Assembly: GCF_039536205.1 (NCBI RefSeq)
Contig: NZ_BAAAYL010000001.1
Location: 2,108,001 to 2,172,000 of the forward strand
Reading direction: 5' to 3'
Origin: Streptomyces sannanensis
Lineage (GTDB): Bacteria; Actinomycetota; Actinomycetes; Streptomycetales; Streptomycetaceae
DNA length: 64,000 nt
Shown: positions 55,286 to 63,703 of the stretch, piece after piece
Layout: each line of letters begins with the position of its first letter
Numbering within the stretch: position 1 is the stretch's first letter
Translations under genes and position numbers: made by a program
The notes under the pieces: generated by a model
Databases searched by the model: none
Seen by the model: the letters and a program-made list of their open reading frames with translations, nothing else
What the model was told of the DNA's origin: nothing

Positions 55286-55602
55286 CGGGACCTCCAGTGT
55301 GGGTCGAGGTTCGCCTTCCCCGGCGGCCTCGCGCCCGTACCGGCCTCGGTCAGGACAGCATCTGTCACTCCGCCCCGGGGATCAACAGCAATCAGCATCG
55401 GGAGTTAATCTCCTGAAACGGGACAGTATGTGACGTGATGTAATTTACCGGAGCCGACATGGCGGGGTACCGCTGGTTTGGACGGGGCCAAAGCTACCGC
55501 GCGAGGGGGGCGCAGGTGTGACGTACTGTCCGTCCCGGGGCCATGAACACGAAGCTTTCACTCGCCAGGACGCCATGAGCACCCGACTGAGGGAGGCAGG
55601 GG
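55286..55602. other. Control region between DUF3145 and the GDSL gene
   Basis: A 317-base gap. It contains GGACAGTA (55421-55428) and its inverse TACTGTCC (55524-55531), plus GGAG-TTAAT-CTCC. It has an AT-richer stretch likely to hold divergent promoters. No gene is visible. Confidence 0.4.
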
Positions 55603-56490
55603 ATGCATCGAATACGTGCCGCGGTCGCCGCTTGGACGACGGCAGCACTCGTTTCGGCGGGCATGCTGACGGGGTGTGATCCGGGGGGCGGCACGGACGC
55701 GGCCGGGAGTCCGCCACCCCGTCCGAAACCGACACCCGTATGGGACCGCAGCCCCGCCTCGATAGCCGCGGTGGGCGACTCCATCACACGTGGGTTCGAC
55801 GCCTGCGAGGTGCTGTCCGACTGCCCCGAGGTCTCCTGGGCGACCGGCAGCGACACCGAGGTGGGCAGTCTCGCGACCCGGCTGCTGGGGGTGACGACGG
55901 CGGCCTCGCGCTCTTGGAACTACGCCCGTACCGGCGCCCGGATGGCGGATCTGCCGGCCCAGCTGTCCCGTGCCGCGGCCCACCGGCCGGAGCTGGTGAC
56001 GGTGATGGCGGGCGCCAACGACGCCTGCCGCGACTCCGCCGCGCAGATGACACCGGTCGCGGAGTTCCGGGCGTCCTTCGCGTCGGCTCTGGGGCAGCTG
56101 CGCCGCGAGCTGCCGAAGACCCAGGTGTATGTGTCGAGCGTGCCGGACCTGAAGCGGCTGTGGTCCACCGGGCGCGACAGCGTGCTGGGCAGGACGGTCT
56201 GGAAACTAGGCGTCTGCGCGTCGATGCTCGGCGACGCGGAGAACGACGGCGCGGAGGCGACGGCACGTCGCACGGCCGTGTACGACCGGGTCGTCGCCTA
56301 CAACCAGGCACTGCAGGAGGAGTGCGGAAAGGATCCGCGCTGCCGTTACGACGGCGGGGCGGTGTTCGCGTACCCCTTCACCGGCGAGCAGCTGAGCCAT
56401 TGGGACTGGTTCCATCCCGGCAAGAACGGCCAGCGGGAGCTGGCCGACATCGCCTACCGCAACGTCACGGCGGAGGAGCCGCCGACATAG
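55603..56490 (+). CDS. SGNH/GDSL-family hydrolase lipoprotein
   Basis: A 295-residue exported esterase-type enzyme. The signal ends LVSAGMLTGCDPGG with Cys25 as probable lipid anchor. Block I is IAAVGDSITRGFD (Ser60). Block III is VMAGANDAC, and block V is HWDWFHPGKNGQRELAD with Asp and His. The Pro-rich linker (34-46) spaces the domain from the membrane. ATG at 55603 has GGGAGG upstream. The substrate is unknown; a lipid or polysaccharide ester is likely. Confidence 0.9.
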   Translation: MHRIRAAVAAWTTAALVSAGMLTGCDPGGGTDAAGSPPPRPKPTPVWDRSPASIAAVGDSITRGFDACEVLSDCPEVSWATGSDTEVGSLATRLLGVTTAASRSWNYARTGARMADLPAQLSRAAAHRPELVTVMAGANDACRDSAAQMTPVAEFRASFASALGQLRRELPKTQVYVSSVPDLKRLWSTGRDSVLGRTVWKLGVCASMLGDAENDGAEATARRTAVYDRVVAYNQALQEECGKDPRCRYDGGAVFAYPFTGEQLSHWDWFHPGKNGQRELADIAYRNVTAEEPPT

Positions 56491-56529
56491 TGCCCCGGGA
56501 CGGCCGGTCAGGCCGCCCCGGGGCCGTTC

Positions 56530-58962
56530 TCAGGCCTGCAGCGTGGCGCCGAGGCGCCGGTCGGCCAGGGAGTGGGCTGCCTGGACCTCGTAGGTGCCGG
56601 GGATGCGCTTCCAGGCGTTCGCGGACTCGTCCCAGGTCTCGAAGGCGCGACGCGGCAGTTCGACCGTGACCTCGGCGGTCTCGCCGGGGGCTGCCTCGGC
56701 CGAGGCGAAGCCGGCCAGCCAGCGGGCCGGGCGTTCCACCGTGTCGTCGAGCGGGGCCAGGTAGAGCTGGACGACCTCGCGGCCCCGGCGCGTACCGGTG
56801 TTGCGGATGCGGACGGTGGCGGTGGTGCCGTCGAGGGTCAAGGACTCGTACACCCAGTCGGTGTAGCCCAGACCGTGGCCGAAGGGGTACGCGGGAACGG
56901 CACCCGCTTCCTCCCAGGCGCGGTAGCCGATGAACACACCCTCGGTGTAGTGGAGTTCACCGGCGGTGGGGGTGACCTCCGAGACGGGGGCGTCGGCCAG
57001 CGAGGCGGGCCAGGTGGTGGGCAGCCGGCCGCCCGGCTCCTCCGCGCCGAGCAGGACGTCGGCGAGCGCCGCGCCGCCCTCCTGGCCGGGGAACCAGCTG
57101 AGCAGCACCGCGGCGACCCGGTCGCGCCAGGGGAGCTCCACCGGGGAGCCGGAGTTGACGACGACCACGGTGTTCGGGTTGGCGGCGGCGACGGCCCGTA
57201 CGAGGTCGTCCTGGTGGCCGGGGAGCCGGAGGTCCACGCGGTCGAAGCCCTCGGACTCGACACGCTCGGTGGTGGCGACCACGACGACCGCGGTGTCCGC
57301 GGCGCGGGCGGCCTCGACGGCTTCGGCAATCAGTTCGTCGGGGTCACGCTGCGGACCGAGGTGGACGAGGGCGAAGACGACGGCCTCGACCGGGACGCCG
57401 TCGATCCTGGGCAGGACATGGCGGAGGGAGACCTGCACCGGCTCGCCCTCGGTGAGGACGACGCGGCCGCGCTCGATGGGTGAACCGAAGAACGCCTCGA
57501 AGGGGTCGGCCTCCGCGCCGAGCTGCCGGACGCCGTCGAAGAGGACCTCGCCGCCGACGGTGAGCGTATAGCCGCCGAGGCCGCGGGTGCCGAAGGCGTG
57601 CTCGCCGCTCTCGCGCGGGACGAAGGTGCCGGTCACCTCGACGCTGTGCAGGACGTCATAGGTGACCCCCTCGGGCAGGTCGTTGCCGATCCACTGGATC
57701 TGACCGCCGGGCACGGTGGAGGTGCCGATGATCTCGCCGTCCTCGTCGCGGCAGACGGCGTGCAGCTCGAAGCCCTTGTCGGCGACGGCGAGTTCATCGC
57801 TGGGGTCGGCTCCGACGGCGTACGTCAGGGTCCCCTTGGGGAGCGCGGCGGTGAGGCCGTCGAGCGGGGAGAGCACATGCTCGGGGAAGACCTGTGCGGA
57901 GCCGCCGCCCAGGACCCGGGCGTCGCGGGCGGCCGCGCCGATGAGGGCGACCTTGCGGATCCGGGACGGGTCGAGCGGAAGGACGCGGTTCTCGTTGCGT
58001 ACGAGGACGAAGGCGCGGCGGGCGATCTCACGGGCCAGTGCGTCGCCGTCGATACCGGCGGGCGGCTCGGTGACGACGGGCTCTGCGCCCTCGAGGATGC
58101 CGACCCTGGCGGCGAGGCGCAGCACGTTGCGTACGGCGTCGTCGACGGCGGACTCCGGCACCTCGCCGGCGCGGACGGCGGCGGCGAGCGCCTCGCCGTA
58201 GACGGTCCGCGGGCCGGGCATGGCGACGTCGAGACCGCCGAGGATGTCGCCGGTGGTGGAGCGGGCGGCCATCCAGTCGGAGACGATGTATCCGTCGAAC
58301 CCCCATTCACCGCGCAGCACCTCGTTCTGGAGGTAGCGGTGTTCGGTCATGGTCGAGCCGTTGACCTGGTTGTAGGCCGACATGATGCCCCAGGGGTGGG
58401 CGTTCCTGACGATGGCCTCGAAGGGGGCGAGGTAGAGCTCGCGCAGCGGCCGCGGGGCGACGATGTTGTCGACGGTGAGGCGCTCGGTCTCGGCGTCGTT
58501 GGCGACGAAGTGCTTGACGGTGGCGCCGACGCCGCCGTCCTGGACGCCCTGGACGTATCCGGTGCCGATCTCGCCGGTGAGGTACGGGTCCTCGGAGCAG
58601 CACTCGAAGTGGCGGCCGCCGAGCGGTGAGCGGTGCAGGTTGACGGTGGGCGCGAGCAGGACGTGGACACCCTTGCGGCGGGCTTCCTGGGCGAGCAGCC
58701 GCCCGGCCCGGCGGGCCAGGGCCGGGTCCCAGGTGGCGGCGAGCGCGGTGGGGGACGGAAGGGCGACGGAGGGGTCGTCGGCGGTCCAGCGGACGCCCCG
58801 GACGCCGATCGGGCCGTCCGACATGACCAGGGACTTCAGTCCGATCTCGGGCAGCTCGGGCAGCGACCACATGTCCTGGCCGGCCAGCAGACGGGCCTTG
58901 GAATCGAGATCGAGCTTGCCGAGTGCCGCCTCGACGGCGTCCCTGCGTGCCTGGTCGGTCAC
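56530..58962 (-). CDS. Glycoside hydrolase family 3 beta-glucosidase
   Basis: An 810-residue enzyme. The (beta/alpha)8 domain covers residues 1-290, with nucleophile Asp229 in GFDGYIVSDWMAARST. The alpha/beta sandwich follows (about 310-390 and 530-690). Between them is a PA14 insertion (about 400-520) with GGQIQWIGNDLPEG. A fibronectin III-like domain ends the chain (710-800). The general acid is in the second domain but cannot be fixed by eye. No signal peptide, so it acts on imported sugars. It is divergent from a TetR gene that may repress it. Confidence 0.93.
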   Translation of the reverse strand: MTDQARRDAVEAALGKLDLDSKARLLAGQDMWSLPELPEIGLKSLVMSDGPIGVRGVRWTADDPSVALPSPTALAATWDPALARRAGRLLAQEARRKGVHVLLAPTVNLHRSPLGGRHFECCSEDPYLTGEIGTGYVQGVQDGGVGATVKHFVANDAETERLTVDNIVAPRPLRELYLAPFEAIVRNAHPWGIMSAYNQVNGSTMTEHRYLQNEVLRGEWGFDGYIVSDWMAARSTTGDILGGLDVAMPGPRTVYGEALAAAVRAGEVPESAVDDAVRNVLRLAARVGILEGAEPVVTEPPAGIDGDALAREIARRAFVLVRNENRVLPLDPSRIRKVALIGAAARDARVLGGGSAQVFPEHVLSPLDGLTAALPKGTLTYAVGADPSDELAVADKGFELHAVCRDEDGEIIGTSTVPGGQIQWIGNDLPEGVTYDVLHSVEVTGTFVPRESGEHAFGTRGLGGYTLTVGGEVLFDGVRQLGAEADPFEAFFGSPIERGRVVLTEGEPVQVSLRHVLPRIDGVPVEAVVFALVHLGPQRDPDELIAEAVEAARAADTAVVVVATTERVESEGFDRVDLRLPGHQDDLVRAVAAANPNTVVVVNSGSPVELPWRDRVAAVLLSWFPGQEGGAALADVLLGAEEPGGRLPTTWPASLADAPVSEVTPTAGELHYTEGVFIGYRAWEEAGAVPAYPFGHGLGYTDWVYESLTLDGTTATVRIRNTGTRRGREVVQLYLAPLDDTVERPARWLAGFASAEAAPGETAEVTVELPRRAFETWDESANAWKRIPGTYEVQAAHSLADRRLGATLQA

Positions 58963-59074
58963 GGCCGTGCCTCCTGCGGGAGTCCTGTTGGTGGCTCCAT
59001 CGTGAACTCTTCACCTGTAGATCGGTAGGCATTGTTACCCTCTCGTGATGCTCTCAATGGCGTACCTTCCTGCC

Positions 59075-59644
59075 ATGGCCAGAGCGAAGAGCGAGGAGCG
59101 TCGCGCCGAGATCCTGCGCGCCGCCCTCGAAGTGATCGCCGAGCGCGGCTACCGAGGTGCCTCCCTGAACGCGGTCGCGGAGCGAGTGGGGCTGACCCAG
59201 CAGGGACTGCTGCACTACTTCCCCACCAAGGAGACGCTGCTCGTCGCCGTACTGGAGGAGCGCGACCAGTGGGACACCGGTTCGGGCAGCCGCTCCGGGC
59301 AGAGCTGGCCGCTCGAACTCCTCGGCTCCCTGGTCGAGTACAACGCGATGCGCCCCGGCATCGTCCAGACCTTCTCCGCGCTGCTCGGCGAGAGCGTGAC
59401 GGAGGGCCACCCGGCGCGGGAGTTCTTCACCCGCCGCTATGTCCAGGTCCGCGAGGACATGGCCGACAGCCTGCGCGGCGAGTACGGCGACCGGCTGCCG
59501 GGCGGCCTCACCCCCGAGCAGGCCGCGCCCCTGCTGGTGGCGGTGATGGACGGCCTCCAGTACCAGTGGCTGCTGGACCCGGAGGCCGTGGACATGCCGG
59601 CGGCGTTCCGCGACTTCGTCGGCCTGCTACGGTCCGGGAACTGA
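59075..59644 (+). CDS. TetR-family regulator divergent from the GH3 gene
   Basis: A 189-residue regulator. The DNA-binding domain is RRAEILRAALEVIAERGYRGASLNAVAERVGLTQQGLLHYFPTKETLL (residues about 9-56). A C-terminal ligand domain follows. I chose the ATG at 59075 (MARAKSEERR); the ATG at 59057 and the longer frame to 59045 are alternatives. The 112-base gap to the glucosidase contains GGTA-N8-TACC, a possible weak operator. Regulation of sugar use is inferred from position only. Confidence 0.88.
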   Translation: MARAKSEERRAEILRAALEVIAERGYRGASLNAVAERVGLTQQGLLHYFPTKETLLVAVLEERDQWDTGSGSRSGQSWPLELLGSLVEYNAMRPGIVQTFSALLGESVTEGHPAREFFTRRYVQVREDMADSLRGEYGDRLPGGLTPEQAAPLLVAVMDGLQYQWLLDPEAVDMPAAFRDFVGLLRSGN

Positions 59645-59693
59645 CCGGTCGGCCGGCGCGCGGCCATGCGCCGGAGGCGCATATCGGCACCGT

Positions 59694-59714
59694 GAAAGGG
59701 AGTGGGGGCACCTC
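59694..59714 (+). repeat. Dispersed repeat fragment shared with the terD intergenic repeat
   Basis: A 21-base segment beginning GAAAGGGAGTGGGGG is identical to 34673-34693 and differs from 34890-34911 by one extra G. It marks a remnant of the same repeat family. Confidence 0.6.
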
Positions 59715-59758
59715 TGTCGCCGCCACCGCGGAACAGCGGCTCGGCTGACGTCACATGG

Positions 59759-59893
59759 GTGACGGAGCATCCGGAGGACGTGCCGACCCGGCCCGTCCAC
59801 GCGGCGACGCCCCCTGGGCTGTCGCTTCCGCCCACGGTGGAGGTGCTCCGCGGGCTGCTCCGGGAGATGGTCAGCGAACAGGATCCTCGGTGA
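59759..59893 (+). CDS. Possible 44-residue protein
   Basis: A frame from GTG 59759 reads MTEHPEDVPTRPVHAATPPG then LSLPPTVEVLRGLLREMVSEQDPR. It has plausible composition but no clear ribosome site or family match. It overlaps the convergent EI24 gene by 23 bases. Treat as doubtful. Confidence 0.25.
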   Translation: MTEHPEDVPTRPVHAATPPGLSLPPTVEVLRGLLREMVSEQDPR

Positions 59894-60671
59894 GCGAAGC
59901 CGGGGCGGCGACCTGCGGCTCCTCCTCCGGAGCCGCCGTCAGATCGCGGACCAGCAGCGTCGCGCCCGCGACCGCGCCGGGCATCAGGAAGACCGCCACG
60001 AACGGGACCAGGAAGGCCAGGGTGAGCGGGACACCGAAGCCGAGGGTGAGCAGACGGCGGCCGCGCAGCAGCGTCAGACGCTCCTTCAGCTCGACACCGC
60101 GCCGCTGGAGGGCCACCGCGGTGAGCTCCTCGGCGAGGAAGAAGCCGGAGACGCAGAAGCCGACGACCGGGATCACCGTCTGCCCGATCACCGGGATGAA
60201 GCCGAGAGCGAAGAGCAGAACACCCCAGATCGTGGCCCGCACCAGGATGCGCAGGCTGTCGCGGGCGGAGATCCACAGTTCGCGCCCCAGCGACAGGCCG
60301 GACTCGGGCGCGGTGCCGTCCTCGGACTCGGACGTGTCGACCTGCTCGGAGAGGTGCTCGTAGAACGGCTGGCCGACGAGGAGGGTGACCGCGGTGAACG
60401 AGATCACGGCGAGGAACAGCCCGAAGGCGAAGACGAGCGCGGTGAGGAACCCGCGGAAGATGCCGAGCCACGGCGAGGACCAGTCGTCGGCGAACGGAGT
60501 CGTCCAGGCCACCAGGTTGTCCGCGCCGAAGCCGAGGCCGACGATCGCACCCGCGTACAGGACGAGAGTGATCAGCCCCGGCAGCAGTCCGACGCCGAAC
60601 GACGTGCCGTTCCGGCCGACCCAGCGCTGCCCTTTGACCAGATAGCCGAAACCCACCCCTAGATCACGCAT
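59871..60671 (-). CDS. EI24/CysZ-type membrane protein
   Basis: A 266-residue integral membrane protein. MRDLGVGFGYLVKGQRWV, then four to six helices; SFTAVTLLVGQPFYEHLSEQVD and ALGFIPVIGQTVIPVVGFCVSGFFLAEEL are the EI24 family marks. CysZ members import sulfate, but actinobacterial EI24 proteins have not been assigned. ATG at 60671 is chosen; GTG at 60677 is an alternative. No sulfate-assimilation gene lies beside it. Confidence 0.85.
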   Translation of the reverse strand: MRDLGVGFGYLVKGQRWVGRNGTSFGVGLLPGLITLVLYAGAIVGLGFGADNLVAWTTPFADDWSSPWLGIFRGFLTALVFAFGLFLAVISFTAVTLLVGQPFYEHLSEQVDTSESEDGTAPESGLSLGRELWISARDSLRILVRATIWGVLLFALGFIPVIGQTVIPVVGFCVSGFFLAEELTAVALQRRGVELKERLTLLRGRRLLTLGFGVPLTLAFLVPFVAVFLMPGAVAGATLLVRDLTAAPEEEPQVAAPASLTEDPVR

Positions 60672-60677
60672 GCCCAC

Positions 60678-61127
60678 AGCCTACTGGCGCCGCGTACAGA
60701 GCCCCGACGTGGTGCGCCTCTGGATCAGGGCTGCCAACCGCGTCACGCCACATGTGTCACTGGAGGCCGTCTTGTTGTGTACGCAACCAACTGATAGGCC
60801 TGCGTTCCGATCACTTCCGAACAACGCGAGGTACGAAGCGGCGGCCGGAGCCTCGGACTGCTCTGGGGTGCGACGGTGGACCGGGCCGAGGACGGCCGGC
60901 TGCGTCGCCCTGCCGGCGCAGGGCGTACGGCCGACGGGACGGCGATCGTGCCCGGCTCGGCACGTGAGCGGGCGCGCGTGCTCACCGGTTCGGCACCCAG
61001 CCGCTGTTCCGCGCCCACCCGAAGGGGGTGTTCGCACAGCTCGGCCGGGCGCTGCTGACCACCGGGGAACGACCGTCGACTGACGCCGCTCCTCAGGACG
61101 GTCCGGGAGACCTGCCCCCGAGTACAG
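60678..61127. other. Gene-poor stretch with a possible gene remnant
   Basis: No complete gene is visible. Between about 60990 and 61080 one frame gives HRFGTQPLFRAHPKGVFAQ then LGRALLTTGERPS, and another upstream gives LLWGATVDRAEDGRLRRP. These look protein-like but are in different frames and lack a start. A decayed gene is possible. Confidence 0.3.
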
Positions 61128-61164
61128 CGGAGGGCCGCACCCCGAGCGGGGGTGCGGCCCTCCG
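61128..61164 (-). terminator. Terminator after ohr
   Basis: CGGAGGGCCGCACCCC (61128-61143) pairs perfectly with GGGGTGCGGCCCTCCG (61149-61164), a 16-base stem, 12 bases past the ohr stop. Confidence 0.85.
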
Positions 61165-61175
61165 TACGCGCGCGA

Positions 61176-61604
61176 TCAGGCCGCGGCGACCTCGACCTTG
61201 ATGTTGCCGCGGGTGGCGTTGGAGTACGGGCACACCTGGTGGGCCTTCTCGACCAGGGCCTGCGCGGTGGCCGCGTCCACATTCGGGATGGAGGCGGTGA
61301 TCCGGACCTCCAGGCCGAAGCCGTCGGCCTCGGTCCTGCCCAGGCCGACCTCGGCGGTGACGGTGGAGCCGGAGATGTCGGCCTTCTCCTGGCGGGCGAC
61401 GACACCGAGGGCGCCCTGGAAGCAGGCGCTGTAGCCGGCGGCGAAGAGCTGCTCCGGGTTGGTGCCGGCACCGCTGCCGCCGAGCTCCTTCGGCGGGTTC
61501 ACAACGACGTCGAGCTTGCCGTCGTCGGTGGCGACGCGGCCGTCACGGCCGTTCTCCGCGGTGGCCACGGCGGTGTACAGGACGTCGATCGCCTGGATGG
61601 ACAT
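61176..61604 (-). CDS. ohr: Organic hydroperoxide resistance protein
   Basis: A 142-residue thiol peroxidase of the Ohr/OsmC fold. Catalytic Cys61 is in AAGYSACFQGALG and resolving Cys125 in HQVCPYSNATRGN. NPEQLFAAGYSACF is the family hallmark. It reduces organic peroxides with lipoylated partners. ATG at 61604 has AGGAGG 10 bases upstream. The usual OhrR regulator is not adjacent; the MarR at 62812 faces a different gene. Confidence 0.96.
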   Translation of the reverse strand: MSIQAIDVLYTAVATAENGRDGRVATDDGKLDVVVNPPKELGGSGAGTNPEQLFAAGYSACFQGALGVVARQEKADISGSTVTAEVGLGRTEADGFGLEVRITASIPNVDAATAQALVEKAHQVCPYSNATRGNIKVEVAAA

Positions 61605-61701
61605 GCTGAGGATTCCTCCTGCTGGTGCGCCGCGCTGCGCGCCCACAGGCGCGGCAAGGTGGAAAAACCTTACTGGATGCCGGAAAACCCTGTCAGCGGT
61701 G

Positions 61702-62721
61702 TCAGCGACCGAGCGAGACGATCATCTTTCCGGTGTTCTCGCCCCGGAGCAGCCCCAGAAAGGCCTCGACACCGTTCTCGATGCCGTCCACGACGGTCTC
61801 GGAGTACTTGAGCTCACCGGAGCGGATCCAGCCCGCGACCTCCTGGACGAACTGCGGCTGGAGTGCGGCGTGGTCGCGGACGAGCATCCCCTGGAGCCGC
61901 AGCCGCTTGCCGATGGCGAGGGCGAGATTGCGCGGACCGGGGGCGGCCTCGGTGTTGTTGTACTGCGCGATGGCACCGCACAGCACGACCCGGCCGTGCA
62001 CGTTGAGCGAGGAGATCGCGGCCTCCAGGTGCTCGCCTCCGACATTGTCGAAGTAGACGTCGATGCCGTCCGGGGCGGCCGCCCTGAGCTGCTCGGCGAC
62101 CGGGCCGCTCTTGTAGTTGAAGGCCGCGTCGAAGCCGTACTCCTCGACGAGCAGCTTGACCTTGTCGTCGGAGCCGGCCGAGCCGATGACCCGCGAGGCC
62201 CCCTTGAGCTTCGCGATCTGGCCGACCTGGCCGCCGACCGCGCCCGCAGCGCCGGAGACGAAGACGATGTCGCCCTCCTTGAAGGAGGCGACCTCCAGCA
62301 GCCCGGCGTAGGCGGTCAGGCCGGGCATGCCGAGCACTCCGAGGTAGGCGGAGAGCGGGGCGAGCGAGGGGTCGGCCTTGACGGCGCGCTCCGCCTCCAC
62401 ATCGGCGTACTCGCGCCAGCCGAGCCCGTGCAGCACATGGTCGCCCACGGCGAAGCGCGAGTCGGCGGAGGCGATGACCTCGCCGACCGCACCGCCGTCC
62501 ATCGGCGCGTCGAGCGCGAAGGGCGGTACGTACGACTTCACATCGTTCATCCGGCCCCTCATGTACGGATCGACCGACATGAAGAGGTTACGGACCAGGA
62601 TGCGGCCGGGGCCGGGCTCGGCGACGGGGGCCTCGCGCAGCGCGAAGTCCTCCGGCTTGGGCCAGCCGTGCGGGCGGGCGATCAGATGCCATTCACGACT
62701 GGTGACGGGGAGTGCGGACAT
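61702..62721 (-). CDS. NADPH-dependent MDR oxidoreductase (CurA/LTB4DH type)
   Basis: A 339-residue zinc-free medium-chain reductase. NLFMSVDPYMRGRMND is the family start, PGLTAYAGLLEVA precedes the Rossmann motif VFVSGAAGAVGGQVGQIAKLKGASRVIGSAG (A-x-x-G-x-x-G), and IDVYFDNVGGEHLEAAI follows. CurA-type enzymes reduce alkenals and curcumin-like enones. ATG at 62721 gives MSALPVTSREWHL. It is divergent from a MarR gene across a clear palindrome, which suggests electrophile-responsive control. Confidence 0.92.
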   Translation of the reverse strand: MSALPVTSREWHLIARPHGWPKPEDFALREAPVAEPGPGRILVRNLFMSVDPYMRGRMNDVKSYVPPFALDAPMDGGAVGEVIASADSRFAVGDHVLHGLGWREYADVEAERAVKADPSLAPLSAYLGVLGMPGLTAYAGLLEVASFKEGDIVFVSGAAGAVGGQVGQIAKLKGASRVIGSAGSDDKVKLLVEEYGFDAAFNYKSGPVAEQLRAAAPDGIDVYFDNVGGEHLEAAISSLNVHGRVVLCGAIAQYNNTEAAPGPRNLALAIGKRLRLQGMLVRDHAALQPQFVQEVAGWIRSGELKYSETVVDGIENGVEAFLGLLRGENTGKMIVSLGR

Positions 62722-62741
62722 GGGGGTGCGGCCCTCCAAAA

Positions 62742-62760
62742 TGTTTCAGGTGGTGAAACA
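62742..62760. promoter_or_regulatory. MarR operator between the oxidoreductase and marR
   Basis: TGTTTCA-GGTGG-TGAAACA is a perfect inverted repeat (62742-62748, 62754-62760), 21 bases before the oxidoreductase start. A -35-like TTGACA for the leftward gene lies at 62789-62784. A related ATTTCATGTTGTCAA follows. Confidence 0.65.
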
Positions 62761-62811
62761 ACCATGCACCTCGATATTTCATGTTGTCAAGCAAATGGGT
62801 ACCCTGAGGCC

Positions 62812-63306
62812 ATGGCCCCTCGCACAGACCCCCTGACCCTCGAGGTCGTCGAACTGATCGGCACCGTCGTGGCGCGTTACTACGACGAATACGAGCAGGC
62901 CGCGGCAGAGCACGCGCTCACCGGGGCACAGGCCCGCGTCCTGGGACTGCTCTCCCTGGAGCCGACGCCGATGCGGCGTATAGCCCAGAAGCTGAAGTGC
63001 GAGCCGTCGAACGTCACCGGCATCGTCGACCGGCTGGAGACCCGCGGCCTGGTCGAACGTCGCCCCGACCCGGCGGACCGGCGCGTCAAGCTCGCCGCCG
63101 CCACCGACGAGGGCCTGCGGACCGCGGCGGCGCTGCGGGAGTCACTGAACTTCGCCCGTGAGCCGCTCGCCGAGCTCTCCACGGAGGAGCGCACGGTCCT
63201 GCGCGACCTGCTCCAGCGAATGCTGGGAGCCGACGCCGTTAGCACTGCAACCGCACTCGCGCTATCGCCGCAGGTCAAGCGCGGTACACCGCCCGCCCGC
63301 ATGTGA
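62812..63306 (+). CDS. MarR-family regulator with altered C terminus
   Basis: A 164-residue regulator. The core is ALTGAQARVLGLLSLEPTPMRRIAQKLKCEPSNVTGIVDRLETRGLVERRPDPADRRVKLAAAT, a full MarR winged helix (residues about 36-100). The natural end should come soon after LRDLLQRMLGADAV. Instead the frame runs 21 residues (STATALALSPQVKRGTPPAR) into an inverted-repeat element that starts at 63239. The tail is therefore insertion-derived. It probably represses the divergent oxidoreductase. No Cys in the usual OhrR sensing position. Confidence 0.9.
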   Translation: MAPRTDPLTLEVVELIGTVVARYYDEYEQAAAEHALTGAQARVLGLLSLEPTPMRRIAQKLKCEPSNVTGIVDRLETRGLVERRPDPADRRVKLAAATDEGLRTAAALRESLNFAREPLAELSTEERTVLRDLLQRMLGADAVSTATALALSPQVKRGTPPARM

Positions 63307-63456
63307 CGAGCCATCAGCCACTTGGAGCGTTGACCTGCCGGTTCGCGGTTCGACCGAATGCGGGAACCGGAATCCTCCACTGACGCATCGCCAGTGGAAG
63401 AACTCCGCTGCACCCGCCCTGACCTGCGGTGACGCAATGAGTGCGGTTGCAGTATT
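63239..63456. mobile_element. MITE-like element 1, in the marR 3' end
   Basis: A 218-bp segment with inverted ends. The left end has ACTGCAACCGCACTC then CGCAGGTCA; the right end, read inversely, has the same two blocks at nearly the same spacing. TTA lies at both edges. It contains no transposase. It interrupts or replaces the end of marR and abuts element 2. Confidence 0.7.
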
Positions 63457-63457
63457 A

Positions 63458-63703
63458 GGGGGTGTCCGGCGGATCATGCCGGGCTCGCGACACCCTGCGA
63501 CTCCGTCTCTCCCCCGTAGCCCTTCGGGCACGGGAGGTGCCCCCGGCGTTGTCGCCAGTCGCCGATGCCCCCCGGCTACCTCCCCGGGCTTCCTCCCCCG
63601 CTACCCCGAGGCGTACCCCCAGAGGTGCCCCCACCGCATGCGTGGACATCAGCCGCTCCGCGGCGGGCGCTCGCCGAGCCGGCCGGATCCACCGGACACC
63701 CCC
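63458..63703. mobile_element. MITE-like element 2
   Basis: A 246-bp element with inverted ends of about 25 bases. Left GGGGGTGTCCGGCGGATC; right (inverse) GGGGGTGTCCGGTGGATC. TA flanks both sides (63456-63457 and 63704-63705), as for a TA target duplication of IS630- or IS5-like transposons. The core 63509-63555 matches the element at 11260-11563. The right end touches the stop codon of the leftward gene at 63703. Confidence 0.75.
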
